NCBI RefSeq assembly: GCF_007830355.1
Contig: NZ_VLKO01000007.1
Location: 186,001-250,000, forward strand
DNA: 64,000 nucleotides
Reading direction: 5' to 3'
Source of the DNA: Flavobacterium tiangeerense
Lineage (GTDB): Bacteria; Bacteroidota; Bacteroidia; Flavobacteriales; Flavobacteriaceae
Below the pieces are notes generated by a model that had not been told where the DNA came from, ran no database searches, and saw only the letters and a program-made list of their open reading frames with translations. Position 1 is the first letter of the stretch. The number at the start of each line of letters is the position of its first letter. Shown in pieces: positions 25,713 through 33,798 of the stretch. Position numbers and translations under genes: made by a program.

Positions 25713-27353
25713 TTATTGATATACTCTTACATAATCAATCTCCATTGAGGACTGACTAAAGGCTGTATCAATAGCACCTCCAAAGGTTCCTCCCATTGCA
25801 ACATTTAAAATCAAAAAGAAATCTTTGTTAAATGGCAACGCACTTGTATTTGCAACCGTGTGAAACAATACATCATCAACATATATTTTTACTGATTCTG
25901 GGCTCCAAATGGTTTTGTAAATATGAAATTCAGAAGCAGCATTAGCTATTGTAGTTGAACTTCCATTACCATTACCTCCTGAATTTCCGGGATAATGTAA
26001 GGTGCCATATATAGTAGTAGGTTGACTGCCTTTGAATTCCATGATATCAATTTCTCCGCAGGCAGGCCAAGCATTAGTGGCATAATTCTCGCCTAGCATC
26101 CATATTGCTGGCCAAGTACCCGCCCCAGTTGTCAATTTAGCTCTCACCTCAACCCTTCCATAGGTAAATTCAAACTTGTTTTCAGACTTCAATCGAGCAG
26201 AAGTATAACCTGAACCTACTTTTTTAGCAGTAATTTTTAGGTTCCCACCGGCTACAACTACATTATCACTAGCGCTTGTATAAGACTGAGATTCATTATT
26301 ACCCCAACCTCCTGCACCTAAGTCATAACCCCATTTAGTAGGATCTGGTGCTCCGTCAGTATTGAATTCATCGCTAAATTTCAATACATTATAATTCGCA
26401 GATGGTGGTGTAACTGCTGCTCCAGGTGCTGTAGTAGTAAAGGTGTGGTACCAAGCTAGAAATGGATTTCCTGCTTGAATTACTCTTACTCTCATTCTGT
26501 TATCCGTTAAAGAAAGTATTTCATAAGAACTTGAACCAACAAAATACCCCATAAAACCTCCATCGGCAATATTTAAAACAGTTCCCCTAGTTTGAGTGGC
26601 AGCTCCTGGATTTTTAGAAACAAAAGAATCTGATTTACTAAGAGTAACTATTTTTAATCCTGTAGTAACCAAGTCAAAACATGCATCTTCATTAACGCCC
26701 TTGAGAGCAGCGTTATAATACGTTTGTCCTTTGTTATCCAATTCAAATTTCATTTGTTGTCCCACTAACGAGAAGGTCATTACACTTTTATACAAACAAG
26801 TTGCAGCTTTTTCATTGGCAGCAGCCCTATAAAAAGAGGGGTAATAATTTTGTGTTCCAAAGGTAGGATCAGACCAAGCCACATTAGGACCTACACCCAA
26901 ATGTTCTGGTTCACTTTGTGCCCAATACCATTTTTTACTAGATCCGCCAGTTAAAAATTGAACTGCAGCTTCATCTTTAAAGTTACTAAACACAGTAACC
27001 TCTATTGTAGTGCTAGAAGTCACTCCTCCTGCACCCGATGCTATGATGGTTACAGTATATGTATTAGTACCAGGAGTAGCGAATGGATATTCAAGAATTC
27101 CGCTTGGTTGATTTTTGCTTGTGCCATCACTAAAAACGTATTTGTATGAAATTGCATTTTCGGCGGTACTTATAAATTTTACTTTTCCTGATCCATCTCC
27201 ATTTGGAAATGCAGCTGATTTTCCAATAATTTCAGCAGTTACTTTTAGATTTGAGGGGGCATCAATGGCTCCAAATCCTAAATTATCCTCTTGACAATTG
27301 ACCATCAATAGCAGGATAAAAACGGAAACTATTTTGATTAGTATTTTTTTCAT
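25713..27353 (-). CDS. PKD-containing GH16 beta-glucanase lipoprotein
   Basis: 546 residues. Lipoprotein signal ending at Cys20 (LLLMVNC). Residues about 30-122 form a PKD-like domain (YKYVFSDGTSK ... TPGTNTYTVTIIASG). Residues about 130-310 form a middle domain with many aromatics, probably beta-sandwich and perhaps glycan-binding. Residues about 320-546 are the GH16 domain with motif GEIDIMEFKG (nucleophile E434, acid/base E439) and the closing MEIDYVRVYQ. Surface-anchored endo-glucanase that would make the first cuts for SusCD. Its catalytic domain and the GH16 at 22578 are clearly related but far from identical, so they are not a recent duplication. Confidence 0.93.
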   Translation of the reverse strand: MKKILIKIVSVFILLLMVNCQEDNLGFGAIDAPSNLKVTAEIIGKSAAFPNGDGSGKVKFISTAENAISYKYVFSDGTSKNQPSGILEYPFATPGTNTYTVTIIASGAGGVTSSTTIEVTVFSNFKDEAAVQFLTGGSSKKWYWAQSEPEHLGVGPNVAWSDPTFGTQNYYPSFYRAAANEKAATCLYKSVMTFSLVGQQMKFELDNKGQTYYNAALKGVNEDACFDLVTTGLKIVTLSKSDSFVSKNPGAATQTRGTVLNIADGGFMGYFVGSSSYEILSLTDNRMRVRVIQAGNPFLAWYHTFTTTAPGAAVTPPSANYNVLKFSDEFNTDGAPDPTKWGYDLGAGGWGNNESQSYTSASDNVVVAGGNLKITAKKVGSGYTSARLKSENKFEFTYGRVEVRAKLTTGAGTWPAIWMLGENYATNAWPACGEIDIMEFKGSQPTTIYGTLHYPGNSGGNGNGSSTTIANAASEFHIYKTIWSPESVKIYVDDVLFHTVANTSALPFNKDFFLILNVAMGGTFGGAIDTAFSQSSMEIDYVRVYQ

Positions 27354-27415
27354 TTTATTATTTTTTAATTTTTAGTGTATGTTTACTTTTCAACCTACTG
27401 TTATCCTTATAAAGG

Positions 27416-29011
27416 TTAATTGTGAAAATATACGTTGTCTACATAAACAGTTGTATTACCAGAAGGTGCTCCAACATAAATTAATTGTGCTATATGCGCT
27501 CTTGTAGTTAATCCTGTAAATTGACTCAATGGAATATCAAGACTAACCCATGATCCTTGGGCTGGAGAATTTACTGTTATTTCATGTTCTACATCATCGC
27601 CTCCACTAAAAGCTCCATCGGCACCAAAATCAACTAATTTAATCTTGAATTGTGTAAAATCAGAAGACCAAACATCAGTATGAAAATGAGTCATAGCCGT
27701 TGCATTTATAGGAGTTGAAGTAGCCTCAATACCCACAAAATTTAGAGCGCTATATTTTTTAGTTGCATTTCCGCTTATACTCAAATCAGTTAATGTCGCA
27801 CTAGACCAAGATGTTCTCCAGGTATCAACGGCTACATTTGTATATGCATCACTAAACATAGAAATCACACTTGATGCAGGACGTGTAGGTGTTGGCGCTG
27901 CAGTAACAGAGCCTGCAGTGTTGTAAAAAAACACATTGTCTACATAAACCGTATTACTTCCTGCTGGAGCTCCTACTAAAATTAATTGCGCAATGTGAGA
28001 ACGTGTAGTTAATCCTGTAAAATCACTTAAAGGAATGTCTAAACTTACCCATTCCTCTTTTTTAGGATTGGCAATGGTTATTTCGTGTTCTCTATCATCA
28101 CCACCGTCAAAAGTTCCGTTTGCACCAAAGTCAACTAGTTTTACTTTGAATTCGGTTACATCTGATGACCAAATATCAATATGAAAAAATGTCATAGCCG
28201 ATGCGTTTATAGGAGAAGAAGTAGCCTCTATACCCACAAAATTTAATGCGCTGTATTTTTTTGCTTTGTTTCCACTGATATCAATGTCCTCTAAAGTTGC
28301 TTGTGACCAAGAAGTTCTCCAGGTATCAACTGCAACATTAGTGTAGCTATCACTAAACATCGATATAACATTAGCAGCTGGAACCGTTGGTACTGGTGCA
28401 GCAAATAAATTTGTAACAGTAACTGGAGTTATTTTTTGGGTAGTTGCTGCACCACCGCTCAATGCTACAACACGTACATTGTAGGTTCCAGGGGTTTTGT
28501 AGGTGTGCGTAATTACTTGACCTTGCATGAAATCTACTGGAACTTCGTTAGGGACATCACCAAAATAAACTTGAAAAAAAGTCTCTAATTCTGCTTCTGC
28601 AGAAACATTTACGCTTAAATTACTACCAATTGCCACAGTCGACACTAAGTTCTTAGGTGCTAAAAACGAAACTGTTACATCTTGAATAGTTTCAGTTTTT
28701 TTGCCATTTAGGGTTATCCCAATGATTTTTGCTTTAAATACTCCCTCTCGGTATTTGTGGGTGTATGTCCCGCCAGGATTCACAATAATAGACTTTGTTG
28801 TAGCATCTCCAAAGAAGATTTCAAATTGAGTTACTCCTTCACCTTTTGGCAAAAAAGTAACATTACCTGAATTATCTTGTGTAATGGTTGTGAGTGCGGA
28901 AACGTTTTTTGGCGCACCTATAGTTTCTAAATCTACATCATTATTTTCCTCCGTACACCCAAAAGAAAGGGTCAGAATGAAAATACTTAGAATTAATTGT
29001 AACTTTTTCAT
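27416..29011 (-). CDS. Surface glycan-binding lipoprotein with two PKD-like and two duplicated C-terminal domains
   Basis: 531 residues. Lipoprotein signal with Cys19 (LTLSFGC). Two PKD-like domains follow at about 33-115 and 117-200 (FEIFFGDATTKSIIVNPGGTYTHKY; FQVYFGDVPNEV ... THTYKTPGTYNVRVVAL). Then come two copies of a domain of about 160 residues (205-364 and 372-531), each with VISMFSDxYTNVAVDTWRTSW, YSALNFVGIEATS and VYVDNVxF. No catalytic motif is seen. The position right after susD is that of a SusE/F-like surface glycan-binding protein (SGBP). The C-terminal domains look like carbohydrate-binding beta-sandwiches; binding to beta-1,3-glucan is inferred from the locus. Confidence 0.88.
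   Translation of the reverse strand: MKKLQLILSIFILTLSFGCTEENNDVDLETIGAPKNVSALTTITQDNSGNVTFLPKGEGVTQFEIFFGDATTKSIIVNPGGTYTHKYREGVFKAKIIGITLNGKKTETIQDVTVSFLAPKNLVSTVAIGSNLSVNVSAEAELETFFQVYFGDVPNEVPVDFMQGQVITHTYKTPGTYNVRVVALSGGAATTQKITPVTVTNLFAAPVPTVPAANVISMFSDSYTNVAVDTWRTSWSQATLEDIDISGNKAKKYSALNFVGIEATSSPINASAMTFFHIDIWSSDVTEFKVKLVDFGANGTFDGGDDREHEITIANPKKEEWVSLDIPLSDFTGLTTRSHIAQLILVGAPAGSNTVYVDNVFFYNTAGSVTAAPTPTRPASSVISMFSDAYTNVAVDTWRTSWSSATLTDLSISGNATKKYSALNFVGIEATSTPINATAMTHFHTDVWSSDFTQFKIKLVDFGADGAFSGGDDVEHEITVNSPAQGSWVSLDIPLSQFTGLTTRAHIAQLIYVGAPSGNTTVYVDNVYFHN
27419..27898 (-). repeat. Copy 2 of tandem coding repeat in the glycan-binding protein gene
   Basis: Encodes residues 372-531. About three quarters of its residues are identical to copy 1 by eye, so this is a relatively recent in-frame domain duplication. 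Confidence 0.9.
27920..28399 (-). repeat. Copy 1 of tandem coding repeat in the glycan-binding protein gene
   Basis: Encodes residues 205-364. Separated from copy 2 by a seven-residue linker (TAGSVTA). Confidence 0.9.
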
Positions 29012-29031
29012 ATCTAAATTATGTTAGTTTT

Positions 29032-30507
29032 TTAATATCCTTGATTTTGTTTCCAATTCCCATTTGCAAATTGAATTTCCTCGATAGGAATAGGAAATAA
29101 TTCGTGTTTGTTAGCTGTAAATCCTGGGATTTCTTGTGCAGCTTTACCAGTTCGAACTAAATCAAAGAAACGATGTCCTTCTCCTACTAATTCTACCCTT
29201 CTTTCTGCCAAAATAAAGTCAGTTAATGCCGCTCCCGATGTTGAAATATCATGGTTCAAGTCCCCAAAAGCACGTCTGCGAACTAAATTTAGGTATCCTC
29301 TTGCTTTTACATCGTCTATTCCACCACGGTTGAAAGCCTCTGCTGCCATTAATAATACATCAGCATATCGAATAGCGCGGTAGTTGTTAGGATTTGTCAA
29401 GTTTAAATCACCTTGAGCAGTTGTGCTTCTTTTTCTAGGAATGTACTTTCTGTTAAAAAACCCAGTATGCTCGTATCCTTTTCCAAAAGTTGCTCCTGTG
29501 CTAGTAGCCCAAGCTTCAATATCTAGGATGGCCACTGCTTTACGATTGTCACCAGCCTCAAAAGCGTTTACAATTTTTTGCGTAGGCACATTAAAACTAA
29601 ATCCAGATGAAAACAAAGTACCACTATAACTGCGTGGTCCACTAAAACCTACCGCTACATTCCCTTCACTACATTGGAGACATCCAAAACCGGCACCTTC
29701 AACATCAGTATATTGTACCTCAAAAACAGATTCTGCTCCATTTTCGCCTTCATTTTCAAAAATTGAATTATAATTTGGAACTAATGAATACGCCCCTGAC
29801 GTTATCAACTTATCAAAAGTTGTAGCAGCTGGTGCAAATTTGTTTTGGTACAAATAGGCTTTTCCTAACAAAGCAAGTGCTGCTCCACGAGTTGCTCTCC
29901 CTTTTTGAGTTGTTGTTACAGGTAAATTTTCGGAGGCAAAAATTAGATCGGCTTCTATAGATGCATAAACTTCTGATTTTGAAGAACGAGGGATTTTTTT
30001 CTCATCTCCTGGAACAAATCTTGCGTCTCCTTTCATCGGGATACCACCAAACCATTTTACTAGTTCAAAATGATAGTAAGCTCTTAGAAATCGAGTTTCG
30101 GCAATAATTTGGTTTTTGCCTTGAAAATCTGTTTTATTTTTAAATTCTAAGATATAGTTGGCTCTTTGAACACCTGCAAACATCCAATCCCAGAGATTTT
30201 TTAAATTGCTATTCACAGGGGTGTGAATCATATCATCAATTTGCTGAAAACCTGGAGTGTCTGATTGACTCTCGCCACCAGCCAAGGTATTATCAGAGGC
30301 AATTTCTCCTAAAAGTGAATTAAGATACGTGGTTTGCAACAAATCATAAGCAGCAATCAAGGCATTATCATAATCCTCTTTTGAGTTGAAATAATTTTCA
30401 GAATCAATAGAATATTCCACTGGTCTATCCACAAATTCATCACTACATGAAATGATAGTCATGGCTATAGCTGCTATCATTACGGTACTAAAAAGATATT
30501 TTTTCAT
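29032..30507 (-). CDS. susD: SusD/RagB-family nutrient-binding lipoprotein
   Basis: 491 residues. Lipoprotein signal MKKYLFSTVMIAAIAMTIISC with Cys21. SusD fold pieces: SENYFNSKEDYDNALIAAYDLLQ, the TPR-like helical part with ETRFLRAYYHFELVKWFGGIP (a family hallmark), RATRGAALALLGKAYLYQNKFAPAA, YRAIRYADVLLMAAEAFNRGG and a C-terminal ELVGEGHRFFDLVRTG and HELFPIPIEEI. It caps the SusC barrel on the cell surface and captures oligosaccharides. It lies 11 bases after susC, so the two are translationally close. The particular glycan cannot be read from SusD alone. Confidence 0.97.
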   Translation of the reverse strand: MKKYLFSTVMIAAIAMTIISCSDEFVDRPVEYSIDSENYFNSKEDYDNALIAAYDLLQTTYLNSLLGEIASDNTLAGGESQSDTPGFQQIDDMIHTPVNSNLKNLWDWMFAGVQRANYILEFKNKTDFQGKNQIIAETRFLRAYYHFELVKWFGGIPMKGDARFVPGDEKKIPRSSKSEVYASIEADLIFASENLPVTTTQKGRATRGAALALLGKAYLYQNKFAPAATTFDKLITSGAYSLVPNYNSIFENEGENGAESVFEVQYTDVEGAGFGCLQCSEGNVAVGFSGPRSYSGTLFSSGFSFNVPTQKIVNAFEAGDNRKAVAILDIEAWATSTGATFGKGYEHTGFFNRKYIPRKRSTTAQGDLNLTNPNNYRAIRYADVLLMAAEAFNRGGIDDVKARGYLNLVRRRAFGDLNHDISTSGAALTDFILAERRVELVGEGHRFFDLVRTGKAAQEIPGFTANKHELFPIPIEEIQFANGNWKQNQGY

Positions 30508-30518
30508 TTTAATTCAGA

Positions 30519-33500
30519 TTAAAAATTAATGTTCAAACCTAACAAGTAAGTTCTTGGAATAGGGTAAAAACCATTGTCAATACCTCCACCCAATGGAGCT
30601 CCACTTGATGCTCCGGGATCAAAACCTTTGTATTTTGTAAAAGTGTATAAGTTGTTTACACCGGCAAACAAACGTACTTTTGAAAGACCTGCTTTTTCAA
30701 TAAACTTATTTTCAAGTGCGTATCCTAACTGTATGTTTTGAATTCTTGCATACGAAGCATCTTCAACAAAAAAACTTGAAAAGTTTGAATTTCCTGTAGC
30801 GCCTGTTGTTACTCTCGGAGTTGAATTTGTACTTCCTTCACCTGTCCAACGGTCTAAAACATAATTCAGTCTGTTAACATCTGTTAGATTTCGTTCATAA
30901 TTTCGAACCATATCATTGCCTACAGAGGCAAAAGTATACATGGCAAAATCAAAGTTTTTGTAGTTCATTTGGACATTGAAACCCATTGTAGCTGCAGGAA
31001 TTGGATCACCAATATTAGTTCTATCACTGGCATTTAAAATACCATCACCATTTACATCAACAAATCTTAAATCACCTGGACTTGCCTCTGCTCCTAATGA
31101 TAATTGAGATGGATGCGCACTTACTTCGGCTTGATTCTGAAAAATACCATCTGTTTTATAGCCGTAGAAATAACCAATTGGTCTACCTACTTCCATTCTT
31201 GAAGGTGGTTGTTGACCAACTCCAAAGGATCCTCCCTCAAGATACCCAATACCATTGTTTACCTCTAGCACTTCGTTTTTCAAGAAAGTAACATTGTATC
31301 CTACGCTTAAAGAAAAGGAATCCGAAAACTTATTTTTATAATCCAAGGCTAGCTCTAAACCTGTATTTCTTACCGTACCTGCATTAATTGTAGGTGCATT
31401 AGATCCAGGTGCAGCAGCACCGTTAATTCCAGAAACAGGAATAAATGGAATTAACAAATCAGCTCTTGTGTCAATAAAATAATCTGCAACAAATGATATT
31501 TTGTTTTGAAGAAATCGTAAATCCAATCCTACATCAAACTTGCGGGCTTCTTCCCATTTTAAATTAGAATTTGGAATTTGGCCTACAGCAAAACCATTTA
31601 CTAACACATCATTAAAAACGTAAGTAGCCTCGCCATTTAATTGAGAAATATATCCATTGTTAGGGATTTGATCGTTTCCTAAAGTTCCGTAACTTCCTCT
31701 AAATTTCATGAAATTAATAAACTTATCTTGACCAAAGAAACTCTCATCAGATACTACCCAACCAGCTGTAAATGAAGGGAAGTATCCCACTTTGTTGCCA
31801 GGTCCAAATTTTGTAGAAGCATCACGACGAATCATTGCCGAGAAAAGATACTTCCCTTTATAATCATACTGACCTCTTGCAAAATAAGAAAGTCTACGTT
31901 CATCATAATTATACGAACTGTTTGTTACAACCGTTGCTATTCCTCTAGTTAAAGCAATATCAGCAAATTCCCAAGAATTATAAGGAACGTCAAAACCTGT
32001 GGCAAACAAACCATTACCATACTCTTTAAAAATAGTGTTACCTATAGTTGCTGTGATATTATGCGCATCGGCAATTTTCTTAGTATACGTACCATAAATA
32101 TCAAATGAATAATTATTGTCGTTTATAGCACCTTGAGTTACAGAACTTCTTTGTACATCAAAAACTTTTCCTCCATAACTGATTTGTTTAGAAAATGTTT
32201 TCGACTCGCTATTAGACGTATTAAATCCAATAGAACTCGTAATCACAAAATCTTTAAATAGTTTATAATCTAACCCAAAATTACCATTTAACTTCTTGAA
32301 GTTATAATCGTTATAGGTATTTGCAATTTGAGCTAAAGGATTTATTATTTCGTTACCAAGACCCGTACCTGCAAGTGTAAAGTCACCATTAGCATCATAC
32401 GGTTTTAGTGTAGACGGCATATTCAACGCATTAAATAACACAGAACCTAATCCACCTTCATTAAGTGTGTTTCTAGTAAAATAAGTGTAAATAACATTCG
32501 TTTTTAATTTCAATTTATCAGTTACATCTGCCCCTAGCGCAATTCTTGCAGTATTTCTTAAAAAGCCTGATTTTTTTTCTCCAATGATCCCTTCTTGATC
32601 AATGTGAGACCCACTCACTGCATAAGTTATTTTATCAGATCCTCCAGAGAAAGAAATATCATGATTGATTATTGGAACTGAAGTACTAAAAATTTCATTC
32701 TGCCAGTCGGTACCTTTACCCAATCCAGAAACATTTGGAAAAGGAATTGCGTTACCACCATTAGCATAACTTTCATTTAGTAATAATGCATATTCAGTGG
32801 CATTAAGAGTCGGTAATTTTCTTGAAGTTTCTTGAAAGCCAGTATAGGCATTGTAACTAATTTTAGATTTGGTATTCTTTTTACCTGATTTGGTTGTAAT
32901 CAAGATAATACCATTGGCACCAATAGTACCATAAATGGCAGCTTGAGCATCTTTTAATACCGTAATCGTTTCTATATCATTAGGATTTAGTAAGCCTAAC
33001 TCCCCTACATAACCATCTATAATAGTAGTAGGTCTATTTTCTCCATTTGTAGCAATACCTCTAATTCTAATATCTAGCGATGCACCTGGCGCTCCAGATG
33101 TAGAGGTAACATTTACTCCAGACACGGTTCCTTGCAATGCTTGTTCTACTCTAACTGGTTTTAAAACCTCAAGCGTTTTGCTATCTACAACAGAAACTGC
33201 TCCTGTTACTTCTCTCTTTTTTTGAGTTCCATACCCAATGACAACAATCTCGTCTAATGTATTTGCGTCTTCTTTTAAAACGATTGATAGGTTTTGTGTG
33301 GCTTGTGTAACCTTATATTCTACACTTTTAAAACCTACGAAAGAGAATATTAAAACGGAATTAGGCGAAACACCTTTTACATAAAAACGACCATCAAAAT
33401 CTGTTGTGGTTCCTGATGAAGAATTTTTTACTTGGATATTTACCCCTGGTATTGGTAAACCAGAACTTGCCTCTTTGACAACACCTCCTACATCATACCC

Positions 33501-33560
33501 TTGAGAAAAACCCAAAGTGGTTATGAATAGAAAAAAGATTAATAGATAGTTTGACTTCAT
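30519..33560 (-). CDS. susC: SusC/RagA-family TonB-dependent transporter
   Basis: 1013 residues. Signal peptide (to about residue 19), then a CarboxypepD_reg-like domain (GVVKEASSGLPIPGVNIQVKNS ... GTTTDFDGRFYVKGV) at about 25-105, a TonB box-like/plug domain with the SusC signature DEIVVIGYGTQKKREVTGAVS, a plug (VSGVNVTSTSGAPGASLDIRIRG) and a barrel to the C-terminus ending in TYLLGLNINF. Imports beta-glucan oligosaccharides with TonB energy together with SusD. It is the first gene of the operon; the 238-base gap upstream should contain its promoter and operator. Normal length for the family. Confidence 0.97.
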   Translation of the reverse strand: MKSNYLLIFFLFITTLGFSQGYDVGGVVKEASSGLPIPGVNIQVKNSSSGTTTDFDGRFYVKGVSPNSVLIFSFVGFKSVEYKVTQATQNLSIVLKEDANTLDEIVVIGYGTQKKREVTGAVSVVDSKTLEVLKPVRVEQALQGTVSGVNVTSTSGAPGASLDIRIRGIATNGENRPTTIIDGYVGELGLLNPNDIETITVLKDAQAAIYGTIGANGIILITTKSGKKNTKSKISYNAYTGFQETSRKLPTLNATEYALLLNESYANGGNAIPFPNVSGLGKGTDWQNEIFSTSVPIINHDISFSGGSDKITYAVSGSHIDQEGIIGEKKSGFLRNTARIALGADVTDKLKLKTNVIYTYFTRNTLNEGGLGSVLFNALNMPSTLKPYDANGDFTLAGTGLGNEIINPLAQIANTYNDYNFKKLNGNFGLDYKLFKDFVITSSIGFNTSNSESKTFSKQISYGGKVFDVQRSSVTQGAINDNNYSFDIYGTYTKKIADAHNITATIGNTIFKEYGNGLFATGFDVPYNSWEFADIALTRGIATVVTNSSYNYDERRLSYFARGQYDYKGKYLFSAMIRRDASTKFGPGNKVGYFPSFTAGWVVSDESFFGQDKFINFMKFRGSYGTLGNDQIPNNGYISQLNGEATYVFNDVLVNGFAVGQIPNSNLKWEEARKFDVGLDLRFLQNKISFVADYFIDTRADLLIPFIPVSGINGAAAPGSNAPTINAGTVRNTGLELALDYKNKFSDSFSLSVGYNVTFLKNEVLEVNNGIGYLEGGSFGVGQQPPSRMEVGRPIGYFYGYKTDGIFQNQAEVSAHPSQLSLGAEASPGDLRFVDVNGDGILNASDRTNIGDPIPAATMGFNVQMNYKNFDFAMYTFASVGNDMVRNYERNLTDVNRLNYVLDRWTGEGSTNSTPRVTTGATGNSNFSSFFVEDASYARIQNIQLGYALENKFIEKAGLSKVRLFAGVNNLYTFTKYKGFDPGASSGAPLGGGIDNGFYPIPRTYLLGLNINF

Positions 33561-33798
33561 AATTTATGTTTTTTGTGAATTATAAAATTAACACCTAAAG
33601 ACTGCTAATTTGTAAATTAGAACCACAACAAAAAACATACAAAGCAAAAAAAAACTAATATCACTGAATATTTCTCAAATTACTTCATAATTTACAGTGA
33701 AACTTAACTCTTAATAAAATCTTAAATCTCAAGAAATACACAACAATAACGTTAATGTTGTGGTAATGTATAGTTTTTTAGACCTAAAAAGTGATGAC
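33561..33798 (-). promoter_or_regulatory. Control region upstream of susC
   Basis: Non-coding, very AT-rich gap between the regulator stop and the susC start. It holds the 24-nt near-palindrome at 33739-33762 and a smaller inverted repeat, CTAATTT GT AAATTAG, at 33605-33620. A textbook TAnnTTTG box is not evident, which would fit an activator-dependent promoter. Confidence 0.55.
33739..33762. repeat. 24-nt near-palindrome, candidate operator
   Basis: Half-sites CACAACAATAAC and GTTAATGTTGTG are reverse complements except for one internal pair of positions; the centre is AACGTT. It lies 37 bases after the regulator gene and about 180 bases before susC. It has no following T-run, so a terminator is less likely than a protein-binding site. 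Confidence 0.5.

Larger units (their letters stand above)
22578..33560 (-). other. Polysaccharide utilization locus for a beta-glucan (structural operon)
   Basis: Six same-strand genes with short gaps: susC, susD, PKD/duplicated-domain lipoprotein, GH16 lipoprotein, GH3 and GH16, ending at one terminator and preceded by a same-strand regulator gene (to 36600). GH16 endo-glucanases plus a GH3 beta-glucosidase with a SusCD pair is the known pattern of laminarin (beta-1,3-glucan) loci in marine and freshwater flavobacteria. The substrate is inferred from these families. Confidence 0.85.
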
